NCBI GenBank assembly: GCA_032690845.1
Contig: CM064425.1
Coordinates: 36,358,240-36,422,239 of the forward strand
Reading direction: 5' to 3'
DNA length: 64,000 nucleotides
From: Eleusine coracana subsp. coracana
Lineage: Eukaryota > Streptophyta > Magnoliopsida > Poales > Poaceae
The notes under the pieces were generated by a model, which worked only from the letters and a program-made list of their open reading frames with translations, was not told the origin of the DNA and ran no database searches. Within the stretch, counting starts at the first letter, position 1, and every line of letters starts with the position of its first letter. Below are positions 10,965 to 22,505 of this stretch, one piece after another. The translations under genes were made by a program, and so were the position numbers.

Positions 10965-11474
10965 TGTAGGGGAACGGGTAGGCTACGATAACATATAAAA
11001 TTTCTACCGTTCAACCAGGAAACCTTGCAAGAGAGGATCATGGATCGTTACCACTAGACGCACAGGCGGAGCGGAAGCGAATGTTGGAACAGCTCGATCC
11101 AACGTAGTCGCGCGTCGGTGTAGAGGAAGTAGTCGATCACGTCAATCGTCTCCTTCTAGTCCAGCCGTCGGCACCGCAGCAGCAGCAGCGTCTCCTCGCG
11201 GTATCCACACGTACGGGGTTGGAGCACCGTGCGCGGCGTGCTAGCACCGGCAACACGGTTAGGGTTTTGTGGGCGAGAAAGAGGAGCACGACGGCTAGGG
11301 TTAAGGACTGGTGGAATCACCTGCGCCTTAAGCCCCTCCTCCACTTAAATAGACCCTTCTAATGGGCCTCGACTAGTTGGCCCATTAGTGGACTAATTCG
11401 TCACACGGATCAATATCCGTATGACCCTCACATACGGATCAAATCCGTATTGTCTCTTGGGTATATCTCCAACA
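10965..11474 (-). repeat. 3' LTR of the intact copia element
   Basis: 510 bp, TGTAGGGGAACGGG to ATCTCCAACA. Near its right end ACGGATCAATATCCGT and ACGGATCAAATCCGT form small palindromic words. Confidence 0.93.
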
Positions 11475-11486
11475 ATCTCCCACTTG
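11475..11486 (-). other. Polypurine tract of the intact copia element
   Basis: On the minus strand the sequence next to the 3' LTR reads AAGTGGGAGAT, the purine-rich primer for plus-strand synthesis. Confidence 0.8.
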
Positions 11487-12408
11487 CACTAGAGACAATC
11501 ACATAGGCAAGCGATGTTCCAACCCGTTAAGTGTGTGACCCGTTAGGTTCACATGTACACGACAATGATGTGAAAACCATTTTTCAAATCATAAATCAAT
11601 AGCGGCACCTAGCAGCACATACTGATTCTCGTGTACACATAAAGATCATATCAGCTGAACCTTTGACATACGCAGTCAGCGATCCCTTTGCCTCACGATA
11701 TCAGTCAAGCTTAAGGCAAGATACGTGCCATCCCTATAATAGCTCGACCATTCACTCGATCGTCTAGTGGATTTATCATGACTAACTTTTAGTCATTATG
11801 ATTAACTTTTAATCACATTGGCATGGCCATGCACTTCTAAATCCATCTAACTCGAGGGGCCCAGAGATATCTCTCCTGTTATTAGGAGGGGCAAATTCCA
11901 TCTTGACCGCTCACACCCCACGACATGTTTCATAGCATACCCGAAAATTACCTTTATAACTACCCAGTTACGGAATAGCGTTTGGTAATCCCTAAATATG
12001 CTATTACACATTCTGGGAATCAATGACAATCTCAGGTCTAAGGATCCCAAAGGTACATCATACAAGACAACAATTGATGGCACAATAATAACATCTCAGC
12101 AAAGTCTATTAGTGGGTCAGTCCAACACTATGTTCTCCAACATGTGTTCACATTATTGATTTGATATCTCCATATCAATGATCTGTGAAACACGATCATC
12201 AACCAATACATGTGCTAGTCCATGAATCATTATTGTCCAACACAATGATAAGGAACTAGGGATCATTTAGGATAATATTATAAAAGAACAATGAGTTTCA
12301 CAAACAAGTCACGCACTTGTCAATCAATGCAATAATTATTATCCATAGAACAGAATAACACTTTATTCAATCACACATAAACATAGACATTACACAATCT
12401 CTCATACA
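11487..12408 (-). other. 3' untranslated internal region of the copia element
   Basis: About 0.9 kb between the gag-pol stop and the polypurine tract. No conserved frame; this length is unusual but not unknown for copia elements. Confidence 0.7.
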
Positions 12409-15400
12409 TTAATCATGCAGATATCTAATACCCATGGATCTCATATGTGCCTCATGCTTGGGCTGAGAGAGAGGTTTTGTCAACGGATCAACGATGTTTG
12501 AGTCCGTGTGCACTTTGCATATCTTTACATCACCTCGATCGACGATGTCCCGAATAAGATGATAATGTCGTAGTACGTGTTTGTTCTTTTGATGCGCTCT
12601 AGGCTCCTTGGCTTGCGCAATGGCACCACTATTATCACAATAGAGGTCCATTGGACTGGATGCACTAGGAACCACACCCAACTCAGAAACAAATTTTCTG
12701 ATCCAAACAGCTTCCTTTGCAGCTTCTGAAGCGGCAAGGTACTCAGCCTCTGTTGTTGAGTCAGCAACCGTATCTTGCTTGGAACTCTTCCAGCTCACCG
12801 CGCCTCCATTGAGGCAAAACACATATCCAGATTGCGATCTCGAATCGTCTTTGTCGGTTTGGAAGCTAGCATCAGTGTAACCATTTACAACGAGCTCTTC
12901 CTCACCTCCATAGACTAGGAACATACCCATAGTCCTTCTTAAGTACTTTAGGATATTCTTATTAGCTCCACAATGAGCTTCTCCTGGATTTGACTGGTAT
13001 CTGCTCACAGCACTAAGAGCGTAGGCTACATCTGGGCGAGTACTTATCATGGCATACATGATGGACCCAACAGCCGAAGCATATGGAATCGCTCTCATTT
13101 TCTCTTGCTTATCTGGTGTCGAGGGACACTGAGTCTTGCTAAGAGAAACCCCATGTGACATGGGCAAGAAACCTTTCTTGGAATCCTGCATATTGAACCG
13201 TTTCAATACCTTGTCAATGTACGTGTCTTGGCTTAATCCAATTAGCCTCTTTGATCTATCTCTATAGATCTTAATGCCCAAAATGTAAGCTGCCTCTCCT
13301 AAGTGCTTCATTGAGAAACTCTTTCTCAAAGAAGTCTTAACAGCTTCAAGCATTGGAATATCATTACCGATCAGCAATATGTCATCCACATAAAGGACCA
13401 GAAAGACAAGCGCGCTCCCACTAGCCCTTTTGTAAACACAAGGCTCTTCTTCGTTTTTAATGAAGCCAAACCCTTTGACTACCTCATCAAAGCGAAGATT
13501 CCAACTCCGAGATGCTTGCTTTAGTCCATAAATGGACTTTTGAAGCTTGCATATCTTCCTAGCATTTTGTGGATCGACAAAACCTTCAGGCTGTGTCATG
13601 TACACATCCTCACTTAGGTTTCCATTAAGGAAAGCCGTTTTGACATCCATTTGCCATATCTCATAATCATAAAATGCGGCAATTGCTAGAAGGATCCGTA
13701 TAGACTTTAGCATAGCGACGGGCGAGAAGGTCTCATCATAATCAACCCCTTCAATTTGCTTAAAACCTTTCGCCACCAATCGTGCCTTATAGATGTGAAC
13801 ATTTCCATCCATGTCTATCTTTTTCTTAAAAACCCATTTACACTCAATGGTTTTTACACCATCAGGCGGATCTATCAAGTTCCAAACTTGATTTTCTCTC
13901 ATGGATTCTAATTCGGATCTCATGGCTCCAAGCCATTTCTCAGAGTCCGGTCCCATCATTGCTTCACTGTAAGTCTTAGGCTCATCATTGTCTAACAATA
14001 ATATGTCTCGCTGCCCCGTGGTTAGGAGCGTGAACTTTTCAGGAGCGCGACGTGCCCTTTCTGACCTACGCGGGGCTGGTGTTTCAACAATTGGTTCAAC
14101 AACAATTTGTTCATCCAATTGTGGTATAGCGGAAGAAGAAACATTTTCTGGAGCTTCTTGAACTTCTTCAAGTTGCACCGTTCTCCCACTTACCCTTTTG
14201 GAGAGAAACTCTTTCTCTAGAAAAACACCATTACGAGCGACAAACACTTTGCCCTCTTCCCGGTTGTAGAAATAATAACCTTTGGTTTCCCTAGGGTATC
14301 CTACAAAGAAGCATTTATCAGACTTGGAAGAAAGCTTATCAGACGTCATACGTTTTACATAAGCCTCACATCCCCAAATCTTAAGAAAAGACAACCCGGG
14401 ACGCTTCCCAGTCCATATCTCATATGGTGTCCTTTCCACGGATTTAGATGGAACCCTATTAAGTGTGAAAGCGGCAGTTTCTAGAGCGTATCCCCAGAAG
14501 AACAATGGAAGATCACTTTGGCTCATCATAGACCTAACCATGTCTAACAAGGTTCGGTTCTTCCGTTCGGATACTCCATTCCATTGGGGCGTTCCTGGCA
14601 GAGTCCATTGTGGAACAATTCCACATTGCTTTAGATGTTCACCAAATTCATGGCTCAAATATTCACCACCACGATCAGATCGTAGGCGTTTAATAGTCTT
14701 GCCCAATTGATTTTGTACTTCATTTTGAAATTCTTTGAACTTTTCAAAGGATTCAGACTTATGCCTCATTAAGTAGATGTAACCATATCTACTAAAGTCG
14801 TCGGTAAAAGTTATGAAGTACTGAAAACCACCTCTGGCCATGCAACTAATTGGTCCACATACATCCGTATGTACAAGTCCCAATAGTTCACTCGCCCTCT
14901 CACTATTTCCTGTGAAAGGCGACTTAGTCATTTTGCCAAGTAAACAAGATTCACATGTATCAATTGATTCAAAATCAAAAGAACTTAGAAGACCATCTGT
15001 ATGGAGTTTCTTTATGCGCTTCTCATTTATATGACCTAAATGACAATGCCAAGTATACGTGGGATTCAAATCATTAGGCTTGAGCCTTTTCGCATCAATG
15101 TTATAAATAGGCTTATTCTCAAGATCTAAGTAATATAATCCATTCACCAATGGGCAATTACCATAGAGAATATTATTCAAATAAATGGAACAACACTTGT
15201 TCCTTATTATGACCTCATAACCATCATCTTCCTCCAAACATTTTGAAGAAATAATGTTTTTTCCTAAGGCGGGAATATAATAACAATTATTTAACTCCAA
15301 AACTAATCTTGATGGTAATGAAAGTGGATAAGATCCGACGGCCAACGCAGCAACCTTTGCACCATTGCCGACGCGAGCATCCACCTCGCCTTTTGCACAT

Positions 15401-16365
15401 TTCCTTGCTTCTTTAAGCCCCTGCAACGATTTGCAAGTATGAATCATCGATCCGGTATCAAATACCCATGAATCATAAGGACATGTAGCAACATTATTAA
15501 TTTCAATAACATTGATACCTGAATTAGAAGTGTCTCCACCCTTCTTCTTTAGCTCTTCCAGATAAAGCTTGCAATTCCTCTTCCAATGACCGGGTTTCTT
15601 GCAGTGAAAACAAGGATCACTACCCGCCGGTTTAGGCTTAGGAGCTGCTGCAGGCTTAGGCTTAGTGCTAGAGATCTGATCTGTAGCCTTAGCCTTAGTC
15701 TTGCGCTTTCGTTTCTTGTTATCCTTTTGAACCAAGTTAACTTGACTTGGACCAGATTTTTTGATGCTTGCCTCAGCTGTCTTAAGCATCCCATGCAACT
15801 CAGCTAATGTCTTCTCTAAGCTATTCATTTGAAAGTTCAAAATGAAAGGCTCATAGCTTGCAGAAAGCGACTGGAGAATCACATCTGTGGCCAAATCAGG
15901 GTGTAGAGCAGCACCAACTTTCTCTAGATTCTCAATGTAACCAATCATCTTGATCACATGAGGACTGACAGAACCGTTTTCAGCTAGCCTGCACGCAAAC
16001 AAGGACTTTGAGATGTTGTACCTCTCAGACCTTGCTTGGTTCTGAAACATGCCACGAAGTCCCTCAATCATATTGTGGGCATCCGTGTTCTCATATTGCT
16101 TCTGGAGCTCAGAGGACATAGTGGCAAGCATGAGACAGCTAACATCAACTGCATCATTGGTATGTTTCTCATACTCCCTTTTCTGAGTGGCAGTAGCATT
16201 TTCTGGCAGATCATCAGGATAGGGAAGCTCTAGAACATATTCCTTTTTCTCTTGCTTGAGAACAATTCTCAAGTTGCGATACCAATCAATAAAGTTTGTT
16301 CCACTAAGCTTTTCTTTTTCAAGAATTGAGCGCAAATTGAAAGTGTTACTAGCGGTTGGTGCCAT
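12409..16365 (-). CDS. Ty1-copia gag-pol polyprotein, full length
   Basis: A single 1318-residue polyprotein that would be cleaved into capsid, protease, integrase and reverse transcriptase/RNase H, which copy the element's RNA and insert the cDNA. In order: gag domain (about 1-240); zinc knuckle CFHCKKPGHWKRNC (about 250); protease with DTG in WVFDTGSMIHTC (about 300), where many copia proteins have DSG; integrase zinc-binding HCHLGH...CESC and a D-D-E core in HTDVCGP, DDFSRYGY and WNGVSERKN; RT with QMDVKTAFLNG, YGLKQASRSW and LYVDDILLI; RNase H with GYTDAS, TEAEYLAASEA and LYCDNSGA. No stop or shift interrupts it and the length is normal. The start is the first ATG after the leader. Integrase before RT gives Ty1-copia; the lineage within it is not assigned. 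It may still be active. Confidence 0.95.
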   Translation of the reverse strand: MAPTASNTFNLRSILEKEKLSGTNFIDWYRNLRIVLKQEKKEYVLELPYPDDLPENATATQKREYEKHTNDAVDVSCLMLATMSSELQKQYENTDAHNMIEGLRGMFQNQARSERYNISKSLFACRLAENGSVSPHVIKMIGYIENLEKVGAALHPDLATDVILQSLSASYEPFILNFQMNSLEKTLAELHGMLKTAEASIKKSGPSQVNLVQKDNKKRKRKTKAKATDQISSTKPKPAAAPKPKPAGSDPCFHCKKPGHWKRNCKLYLEELKKKGGDTSNSGINVIEINNVATCPYDSWVFDTGSMIHTCKSLQGLKEARKCAKGEVDARVGNGAKVAALAVGSYPLSLPSRLVLELNNCYYIPALGKNIISSKCLEEDDGYEVIIRNKCCSIYLNNILYGNCPLVNGLYYLDLENKPIYNIDAKRLKPNDLNPTYTWHCHLGHINEKRIKKLHTDGLLSSFDFESIDTCESCLLGKMTKSPFTGNSERASELLGLVHTDVCGPISCMARGGFQYFITFTDDFSRYGYIYLMRHKSESFEKFKEFQNEVQNQLGKTIKRLRSDRGGEYLSHEFGEHLKQCGIVPQWTLPGTPQWNGVSERKNRTLLDMVRSMMSQSDLPLFFWGYALETAAFTLNRVPSKSVERTPYEIWTGKRPGLSFLKIWGCEAYVKRMTSDKLSSKSDKCFFVGYPRETKGYYFYNREEGKVFVARNGVFLEKEFLSKRVSGRTVQLEEVQEAPENVSSSAIPQLDEQIVVEPIVETPAPRRSERARRAPEKFTLLTTGQRDILLLDNDEPKTYSEAMMGPDSEKWLGAMRSELESMRENQVWNLIDPPDGVKTIECKWVFKKKIDMDGNVHIYKARLVAKGFKQIEGVDYDETFSPVAMLKSIRILLAIAAFYDYEIWQMDVKTAFLNGNLSEDVYMTQPEGFVDPQNARKICKLQKSIYGLKQASRSWNLRFDEVVKGFGFIKNEEEPCVYKRASGSALVFLVLYVDDILLIGNDIPMLEAVKTSLRKSFSMKHLGEAAYILGIKIYRDRSKRLIGLSQDTYIDKVLKRFNMQDSKKGFLPMSHGVSLSKTQCPSTPDKQEKMRAIPYASAVGSIMYAMISTRPDVAYALSAVSRYQSNPGEAHCGANKNILKYLRRTMGMFLVYGGEEELVVNGYTDASFQTDKDDSRSQSGYVFCLNGGAVSWKSSKQDTVADSTTEAEYLAASEAAKEAVWIRKFVSELGVVPSASSPMDLYCDNSGAIAQAKEPRAHQKNKHVLRHYHLIRDIVDRGDVKICKVHTDSNIVDPLTKPLSQPKHEAHMRSMGIRYLHD

Positions 16366-17627
16366 GATCTACAACAGAAAATATGCAAATATAAGCACTA
16401 TGTAAATATAAAACTCTTATAAACATTTTAACAAAAGTTCATTATTCCACTATATGCTTGGAATCGTTTTCCCTCAAAGCGACATATAGTGGTTCAAGAT
16501 CCATATTCAACTTAGATCCTAGTGAGCTTTGGCATCACCGCTAGAAATCTAGTGACATAGGTAAGCAACACTTTGCTAATCACATCCCTATGTGACTCTT
16601 GTTTGTTGGGTGGCATCACATGCCCCGGCGCCAACACCATGCCCCAAAGCCCAAAACCGTTTTGATAGCTTTGTTAATTAAACCAATACTATGCATATAA
16701 ATGTCTGACATTTATCCTAATAATTAAGATAGTTGAGGTACTCTACTTTGGCAGACCTACCATACAACGATCATAATTTTAATAGGTGCAGCTATTGGAA
16801 GGGCATATAATTTAATTTTTCTTGAGGGAACCTGTTCTAGCATGTTAATCATATCTAATATAAATAACACATGAAAGAATAGGATGATAGGAAAATCATC
16901 ACAGACAATCATATTAACTGTGAAATAGTATGGCCCCTTTCAATTGGTGATCTCCATCTCTATTGTCATCGCCATGTCTCCCGTCCCTTCAACCATCATG
17001 CTTGAGGCCTCCATGAACTAACACTTAGCTACTACAACTAATAGCTAGTAATAAATTACATGAGAATATCAAGCATCACAGATCGACACGCAGACCGTTA
17101 TACAATAATATGACAGCCTCAACCCAGGTATAATTAATCATGGCACGTAGGCCATGCAAATCACATATATACATCACATGCATCTTTTGGGCCATACCAT
17201 TCACAACATTCTCTACAAAAACAAGTTAGGCGAGAAGCGAATGCTAACATGTGGCCAAAAAGGGTTGTAACAATCTAGGCGTGTCCGTACGGCGGTCCCG
17301 CTTTTGAGTCATTCACAATGGCTTAGTTTTCCATTAGGTTTTCATGAGTAGACTGCGGTACATGATTATGATACTATTGGCTCCTCTACTGGCGCACGCA
17401 GTTAGTCCCGATGGTGATTCCAGCCGGTAGGGACAAGTCGCGCGCGCACGGAGAAGGAACACAAATAAATCAATGATGCATGTATTGCTATCCGCCCATT
17501 ACCTTGTGAACCTCCCTATCATCATTGATCTAATCAATCCGAACACAAAACATGTAATAGATCTCATCTAGTACATCAACATATCGACTATATGCACAAG
17601 ATCTAGATCACAAACTACACAAGGTCG
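16366..17627 (-). other. 5' leader of the copia element
   Basis: About 1.26 kb between primer site and gag start, with no long frame. It would hold packaging and translation signals; none can be identified by eye. Confidence 0.7.
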
Positions 17628-17639
17628 GCTCTGATACCA
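17628..17639 (-). other. Primer-binding site, initiator tRNA-Met
   Basis: On the minus strand this reads TGGTATCAGAGC, the exact site complementary to the 3' end of plant initiator tRNA-Met, one base from the 5' LTR. Confidence 0.93.
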
Positions 17640-17640
17640 C

Positions 17641-18150
17641 TGTAGGGGAACGGGTAGGCTACGATAGCATATAAAATTTCTACCGTTCAACCACGAAACC
17701 TTGCAAGAGAGGATCATGGATCGTTACCACTAGACGCGCAGGCGGAGCGGAAGCGAATGTTGGAGCAGCTCGATCCAACGTAGTCGCACGTCGGTATAGA
17801 GGAAGTAGTCGATCACGTCAATCGTCTCCTTCTAGTCCAGCCGTCGGCACCGCAGCAGCAGCAGCGCCTCCTCGCGGTATCCACACGTACGGGGTTGGAG
17901 CATCGTGCGCGGCGTGCTAGCACCGGCAACACGGTTAGGGTTTTGTGGGCGAGAAAGAGGAGCACGACGGCTAGGGTTAAGGACTGGTGGAATCACCTGC
18001 GCCTTAAGCCCCTCCTCCACTTAAATAGACCCTTCTAATGGGCCTCGACTAGTTGGCCCATTAGTGGACTAATTCCTCACACGGATCAATATCCGTATGA
18101 CCCTCACATACGGATCAAATCCGTATTGTCTCTTGGGCATATCTCCAACA
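17641..18150 (-). repeat. 5' LTR of the intact copia element
   Basis: 510 bp, same ends as the 3' LTR. About 10 differences from it, for example GATAGC versus GATAAC near the start and AATTCCTCAC versus AATTCGTCAC near the end. Confidence 0.93.
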
Positions 18151-18155
18151 CCAAG

Positions 18156-18361
18156 AACGTGAGAGAGGACAGAGGAGTCGGGGAAGAAGGGGAACAAGGG
18201 AGGAGGACCTCACCTGTCGGCGCCGAATTTTGACGGTGAGAGAGAAGCCGACGTATTAAGCCGAAGCGTGAGAGGCTCGACGTATTAAGCCAAAGAAGCT
18301 GACTCAGAAGACGGTCTCAAAATTATTAGGCAGTAGAGATAAAACCTGTTTTGTGGTAGTG
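18156..18361. other. Continuation of the copia target DNA, ending in a CACTA-like terminus
   Basis: Resumes the sequence interrupted by the copia element. It contains a repeated GACGTATTAAGCC(G/A)AAG word and ends CCTGTTTTGTGGTAGTG, whose complement CACTACCACAAAACAGG closely resembles the CACTA end at 29460. No matching left end was seen, so 18361 is only a candidate element boundary. Confidence 0.45.
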
Positions 18362-18713
18362 AAAGACCCATTTTGTAGTAGTTACCTACAACTTCAATAA
18401 ACATCTATTCTTTTGTTTACGAGGATAATAAACATCTATTCATTAATAAATCTGAGGGTATATATATCAATTTCTTCTCTGTTGTGTTCTTCACAACTCA
18501 CAGTATCAGAATCAATTAGGCGAAATGTTTGTTGATCCAAGAATACAACTTGTTCACTTCATTTCATGTTTATTGATCCAAGAAGACTTGTCTTCTTTTC
18601 CGTAATTATCCAGCGGTCGTCCGTGCAGATGTTTTACTTAACAGTGCCCGTGTTTCTACACTGCAACTAGTCAGTTTGTACGTTAAGTCAATTTAGCTGT
18701 TAGGTGTGAAGCA
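18362..18713. other. Unassigned
   Basis: AT-rich spacer with two related TTGATCCAAGAA words (about 18530 and 18574). No gene seen. Confidence 0.35.
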
Positions 18714-18909
18714 AGATAGACATTGATATTTTTTTTAGAAAAGGGAATAGTTTTATTCCTGCCTCTATATCGATCAATACATATAGTATTTAATTATTAC
18801 AAATTTAGAAGCGGAAACAAAAAGCCACGGAATGAGAAAGACAAAATTACTATCCATCTTTTAAAGAACTAGCAGAGATAAGCTAGCAGGTTATTCGGTT
18901 GGAGAACCA

Positions 18910-21900
18910 TCATCCATTTCTTGTGAAGATTTTCATAGCCACAGTTTCAATCAAACTGCATGTTGTCTTCACCCAGATCCAGTCCTCCTCCTTATGTAAC
19001 AAGGACCAAAATCTCCCCCAATAGGTCCCTCTGAATATAACCTGTAGAAAGAAAGGTATTGATGTTTTGTCAAACACCACATCATTACGACACAACCAAA
19101 TTGCTCAACAAAGACTAGCAGTGCCACTCCAAATAAGTTTCTTTAATTTATACTTTATTCCCCCCCAACCAATCAGAGAACATATGCTAAAAGTCAGTAG
19201 GAGGAGACAAATTAAAAGAAACAGAAATGTTGTATGCTCTCCAAATAAATTTTGCTAGAGGACAATCAAAGAAAAAATGTTATATGCTCTCCTCAAGATT
19301 ACAAAAGCAACATTTAGTATTTCCATGCCAATTCCTTCTAGCAAGGTTATCTTCAGTTAGTGTGACACCTTTAAATAGATACCACAAAAAGACCTTTATT
19401 TTAAGTGGCAGCTTTATTTTCCAAATATTCATAGTGAAGGACAAAGTCTGAGTGTTCAACAGAACGTGTCCTTGTGGTTTGACATTTGTTGATTAGCAAT
19501 CAACGCCACTAATTGGTGCCAAGCAATTAAGTTAGCTCCAACTAGTACACGCCTGAAGGAAACATTAAGCGAATTGAAGACAAAATCAAGGCTACAATGG
19601 CATTTTTTTTCTCCTAGCTATATTATATAAGTTAGGAAAACCATCCATAAGACATTGTTGACTGACCCACGGGCTTTCCCAAAATCTTATTTGGGATCCA
19701 TCTCCTACATAAAAATTTCCTAACCTAAAGAAATATTTTTTAACTCCTAGGATGCTCGCCTAGAAGCGAGAATCTCCTGATATGTGTTCGACCTGGTTTA
19801 TAGTTTTCGCTCTTAAATATTTTCGTCTAAGAATATCTTGCCAGATCCCCTCCGAGTTAAACAACCTATAAAGCCATTTGCTTAATAGACATCTATTTTG
19901 GACTCGGAGATTGAGGATCCCTATTCCTCCATGCTCTTTTGGGGAACAAAGAATGCCCCATCTAGCCAATCTGTATTTTTTTCTTGTGTCCCTTATTTTG
20001 CTAATAAAATCTGGATCTATAGTACTCTAGTTTTTCTAGCACTCCTTTTGGGACCCCGAAGAAAGAGAACATGAACATTGGGAGGCTGCTTAGAACAGAA
20101 TTGATCAAGGTCAACTGACCTCCTACAGTATCTTACTTTTCCATGCACTAAGTTTTTTCTGGAATCGCTCTTCAATGTGTTTCCAATCTGAATTGGCCAG
20201 CCTTTTGTGACGCATTGGGATCCCCAAGTATCTGAATGGGAGGGCACCTAGCTCACACCCAAAAATTTGAGAATAATCTCTCTCAAAGGCTGCAGCCTCT
20301 CCATAACAAAAAAGCTCACTCTTATGAAAATTGATCTTAAGTCCAGAAAGCTGTTCAAATGCACTTAGCAAAAGTTTAAGATTTTGTGCATCTTTAAAAT
20401 TATGCTCTAAAAGAAAAATTATATCATCTGCATATTGTAGAATGGACAAACCATCATCTACCAGATGAGAAACAACCCCTTTAAATTGACCATTAGATTT
20501 TGCCCGATCGATTAGGATAGATAAAACATCTACTGTAATGTTAAAAAGAATTGGTGATAGTGGATCACCTTATTGAACCCCTTTTTTGGTTTGAAAGAAG
20601 TGACCAATATCATCATTTACCTTGATATCCATATTACCTCTTTCCATTACCCGATGAACCCATTCACACCGCTTAGAAGCGAATCCTTTAATCCGAAGGG
20701 CTTGTTGAAGGAACGGCCATTTAATTTTATCATTGGCTTTCTCAAAGTCCAAGTTTTAAGATAATAGCATTGTTCTTTTTCCTTTTAATCTTGTGCAATG
20801 TCTCATATAAAGTGACTACTCCATCAAGAATAAAGCGACCAGGTAGAAAACCGAATTGAGATTGAGAGATGTATTTGTCTACTATAGCTGAGAGCCTATT
20901 ATTAAGTACTTTAGTGAAGATCTTAAAACTAACATTAAGAAGACAAATAGGGTGATAATGTTGAATACACGTCGAATCTACTTTTTTAGGGAGTAAGGTA
21001 ATTAACCCAAAACTAAGACTATGAATGGGAAGGTTTCCCTGATGAAAATCAGCGAATAAGGGAACTAGATCATTTTTAATGATTTCCCAGAAGAATTGAA
21101 AAAAATTCTACTAGGAATCCATCTGGACCTGGCGCCTTGTTATGCTCTATTTGAAACACAACGTCTTTTATTTCTTTTTCAGTGAAAGTCGCAGTGAGAA
21201 ACTCATTCTCTTGAGCTGTCACTTGTGGAACATGAGCTCTTAATTCCTCATTTATTGAAAAAACGTTTTCCTCGTGAGGGCCAAATAGCTCTTTGTAAAA
21301 ATTTGTAATGTAATATTTGATATTCTCATTTCCTACTATGGTTCCTTCTTCTTGTTCTAGCTGAAAGATTTGTGTTTTCCTATGTCTCCCGTTTGCTAAC
21401 AACTGGAAGTACTTAGTATTATCATCCCCTGCATCAACTTAGTTGCTTTTGAACGCGCCAATACTGCTCCTCCTCCCTAAGTAGGTTGGTGACCTTCATT
21501 TTAAGGTTAACTCTGATCTCACTCTCTCTAGGTGAAAGCACCACACATTCCGCCTTTCTATCTAACTCATCTAATTCAGCTAGAAGTTTATGCCTTTTAG
21601 CTCTAGTTTGGGACACCATGTTTCTCGCCCATCCTCTAAGGAACGACTCAGAGAACGACCTGAGTCGTCTAATCTTGTTTTGCTATTTTTCAATTGGAGA
21701 TGCCCCTCTATTTTCTAATTGCCACACAGTTGCAACCATGTCATAGAAGTCCTCCTTCAAAAGCCACGCAAAATCAAATCTAAAAATCCTCAAATTTCCT
21801 CTATGATTTTGCTGACCCGAAGTCAACAGTAGAGGTGTGTGATCTGAAAGTTCTCTAGTTAAAGCTTGAATAAAAGCTAGAGGGAATTTTAATTCCCACT

Positions 21901-22450
21901 CCGTAGGCACTAAGATACGGTCTAACTTTTCATATGTCGGGTTCTCCGCATAGTTAGCCCAAGTAAATTATCTCCCTATTAACTCTAACTCCTTTAAGTT
22001 CACAGAATCAATAATTGCATTAAAAAGATTGGGCCAATGGCTCTGAAACCTATCATTGTTCTTGTCTGAGGCATTGCGAATGATGTTAAAATCACCTCCA
22101 ACTAATAGAGGAAGCTCTTCATCCGCACATGCACGAATTCAAAGAGGAATTCATCTTTAAACTCATCTTGTGCTGCCCCATAGACAGACATAAGAGCCCA
22201 CTTGAATCCATCATCATTGTTAGTTAAATGAAATTTAATAAAAAAGTTTCCAGTTTCAATACTATCAACAACAAATTTTGACAACTTAACTCCAAGAAGA
22301 ATGCCCCCTGACATCCCACGTGGGGGTGTCCAATGCCAAAAAAACTCTGCTCCCGCACAGAAGTTATCTAGACACTCAGTCGACTAACTGGTTTTTCCTA
22401 TCTCGAGAATGAAAATACAATCTAGGTTGTGACCGTGAGAGGAATCATAA
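18910..22450 (-). pseudogene. LINE ORF2: endonuclease, reverse transcriptase, zinc-binding domain (broken)
   Basis: In minus-strand order: an endonuclease domain with VGGDFNIIRN (about 22.1 kb) and SDHTPLLL (about 21.85 kb); a linker; RT motifs HNKAPGPDGF (about 21.13 kb), FEKANDKIKW (about 20.74 kb), a GVQ-stop-GDPLSP block (about 20.57 kb) and LQYADDIIFL with the catalytic YADD (about 20.43 kb); a late RT segment with GGIGILNL (about 19.9 kb); and the zf-RVT C-terminal region with CRNDVVFD (about 19.09 kb). Several stops and frame changes separate the pieces, so no active protein is made. ORF2 normally nicks the target and copies the RNA in place. Confidence 0.88.
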
Positions 22451-22505
22451 AGAAATCTATGTTTTGCTAGGTCACGCAAACCATGGCTATTCCAATATAT
22501 TCCTT

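Larger units (their letters stand above)
10965..18150 (-). mobile_element. Intact Ty1-copia retrotransposon, 7186 bp
   Basis: A complete element: two 510-bp LTRs starting TGTAGGGG and ending TCCAACA, a 5-bp target duplication CCAAG (10960-10964 and 18151-18155), an initiator-tRNA-Met primer site, a polypurine tract and one uninterrupted 1318-codon gag-pol frame. My hand comparison found about 10 substitutions between the LTRs (about 98% identity), so insertion was recent, probably below about one million years at commonly used grass rates. A solo LTR of the same family lies at 35533-36041. It sits in GC-rich DNA near a CACTA-like end. Confidence 0.93.
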
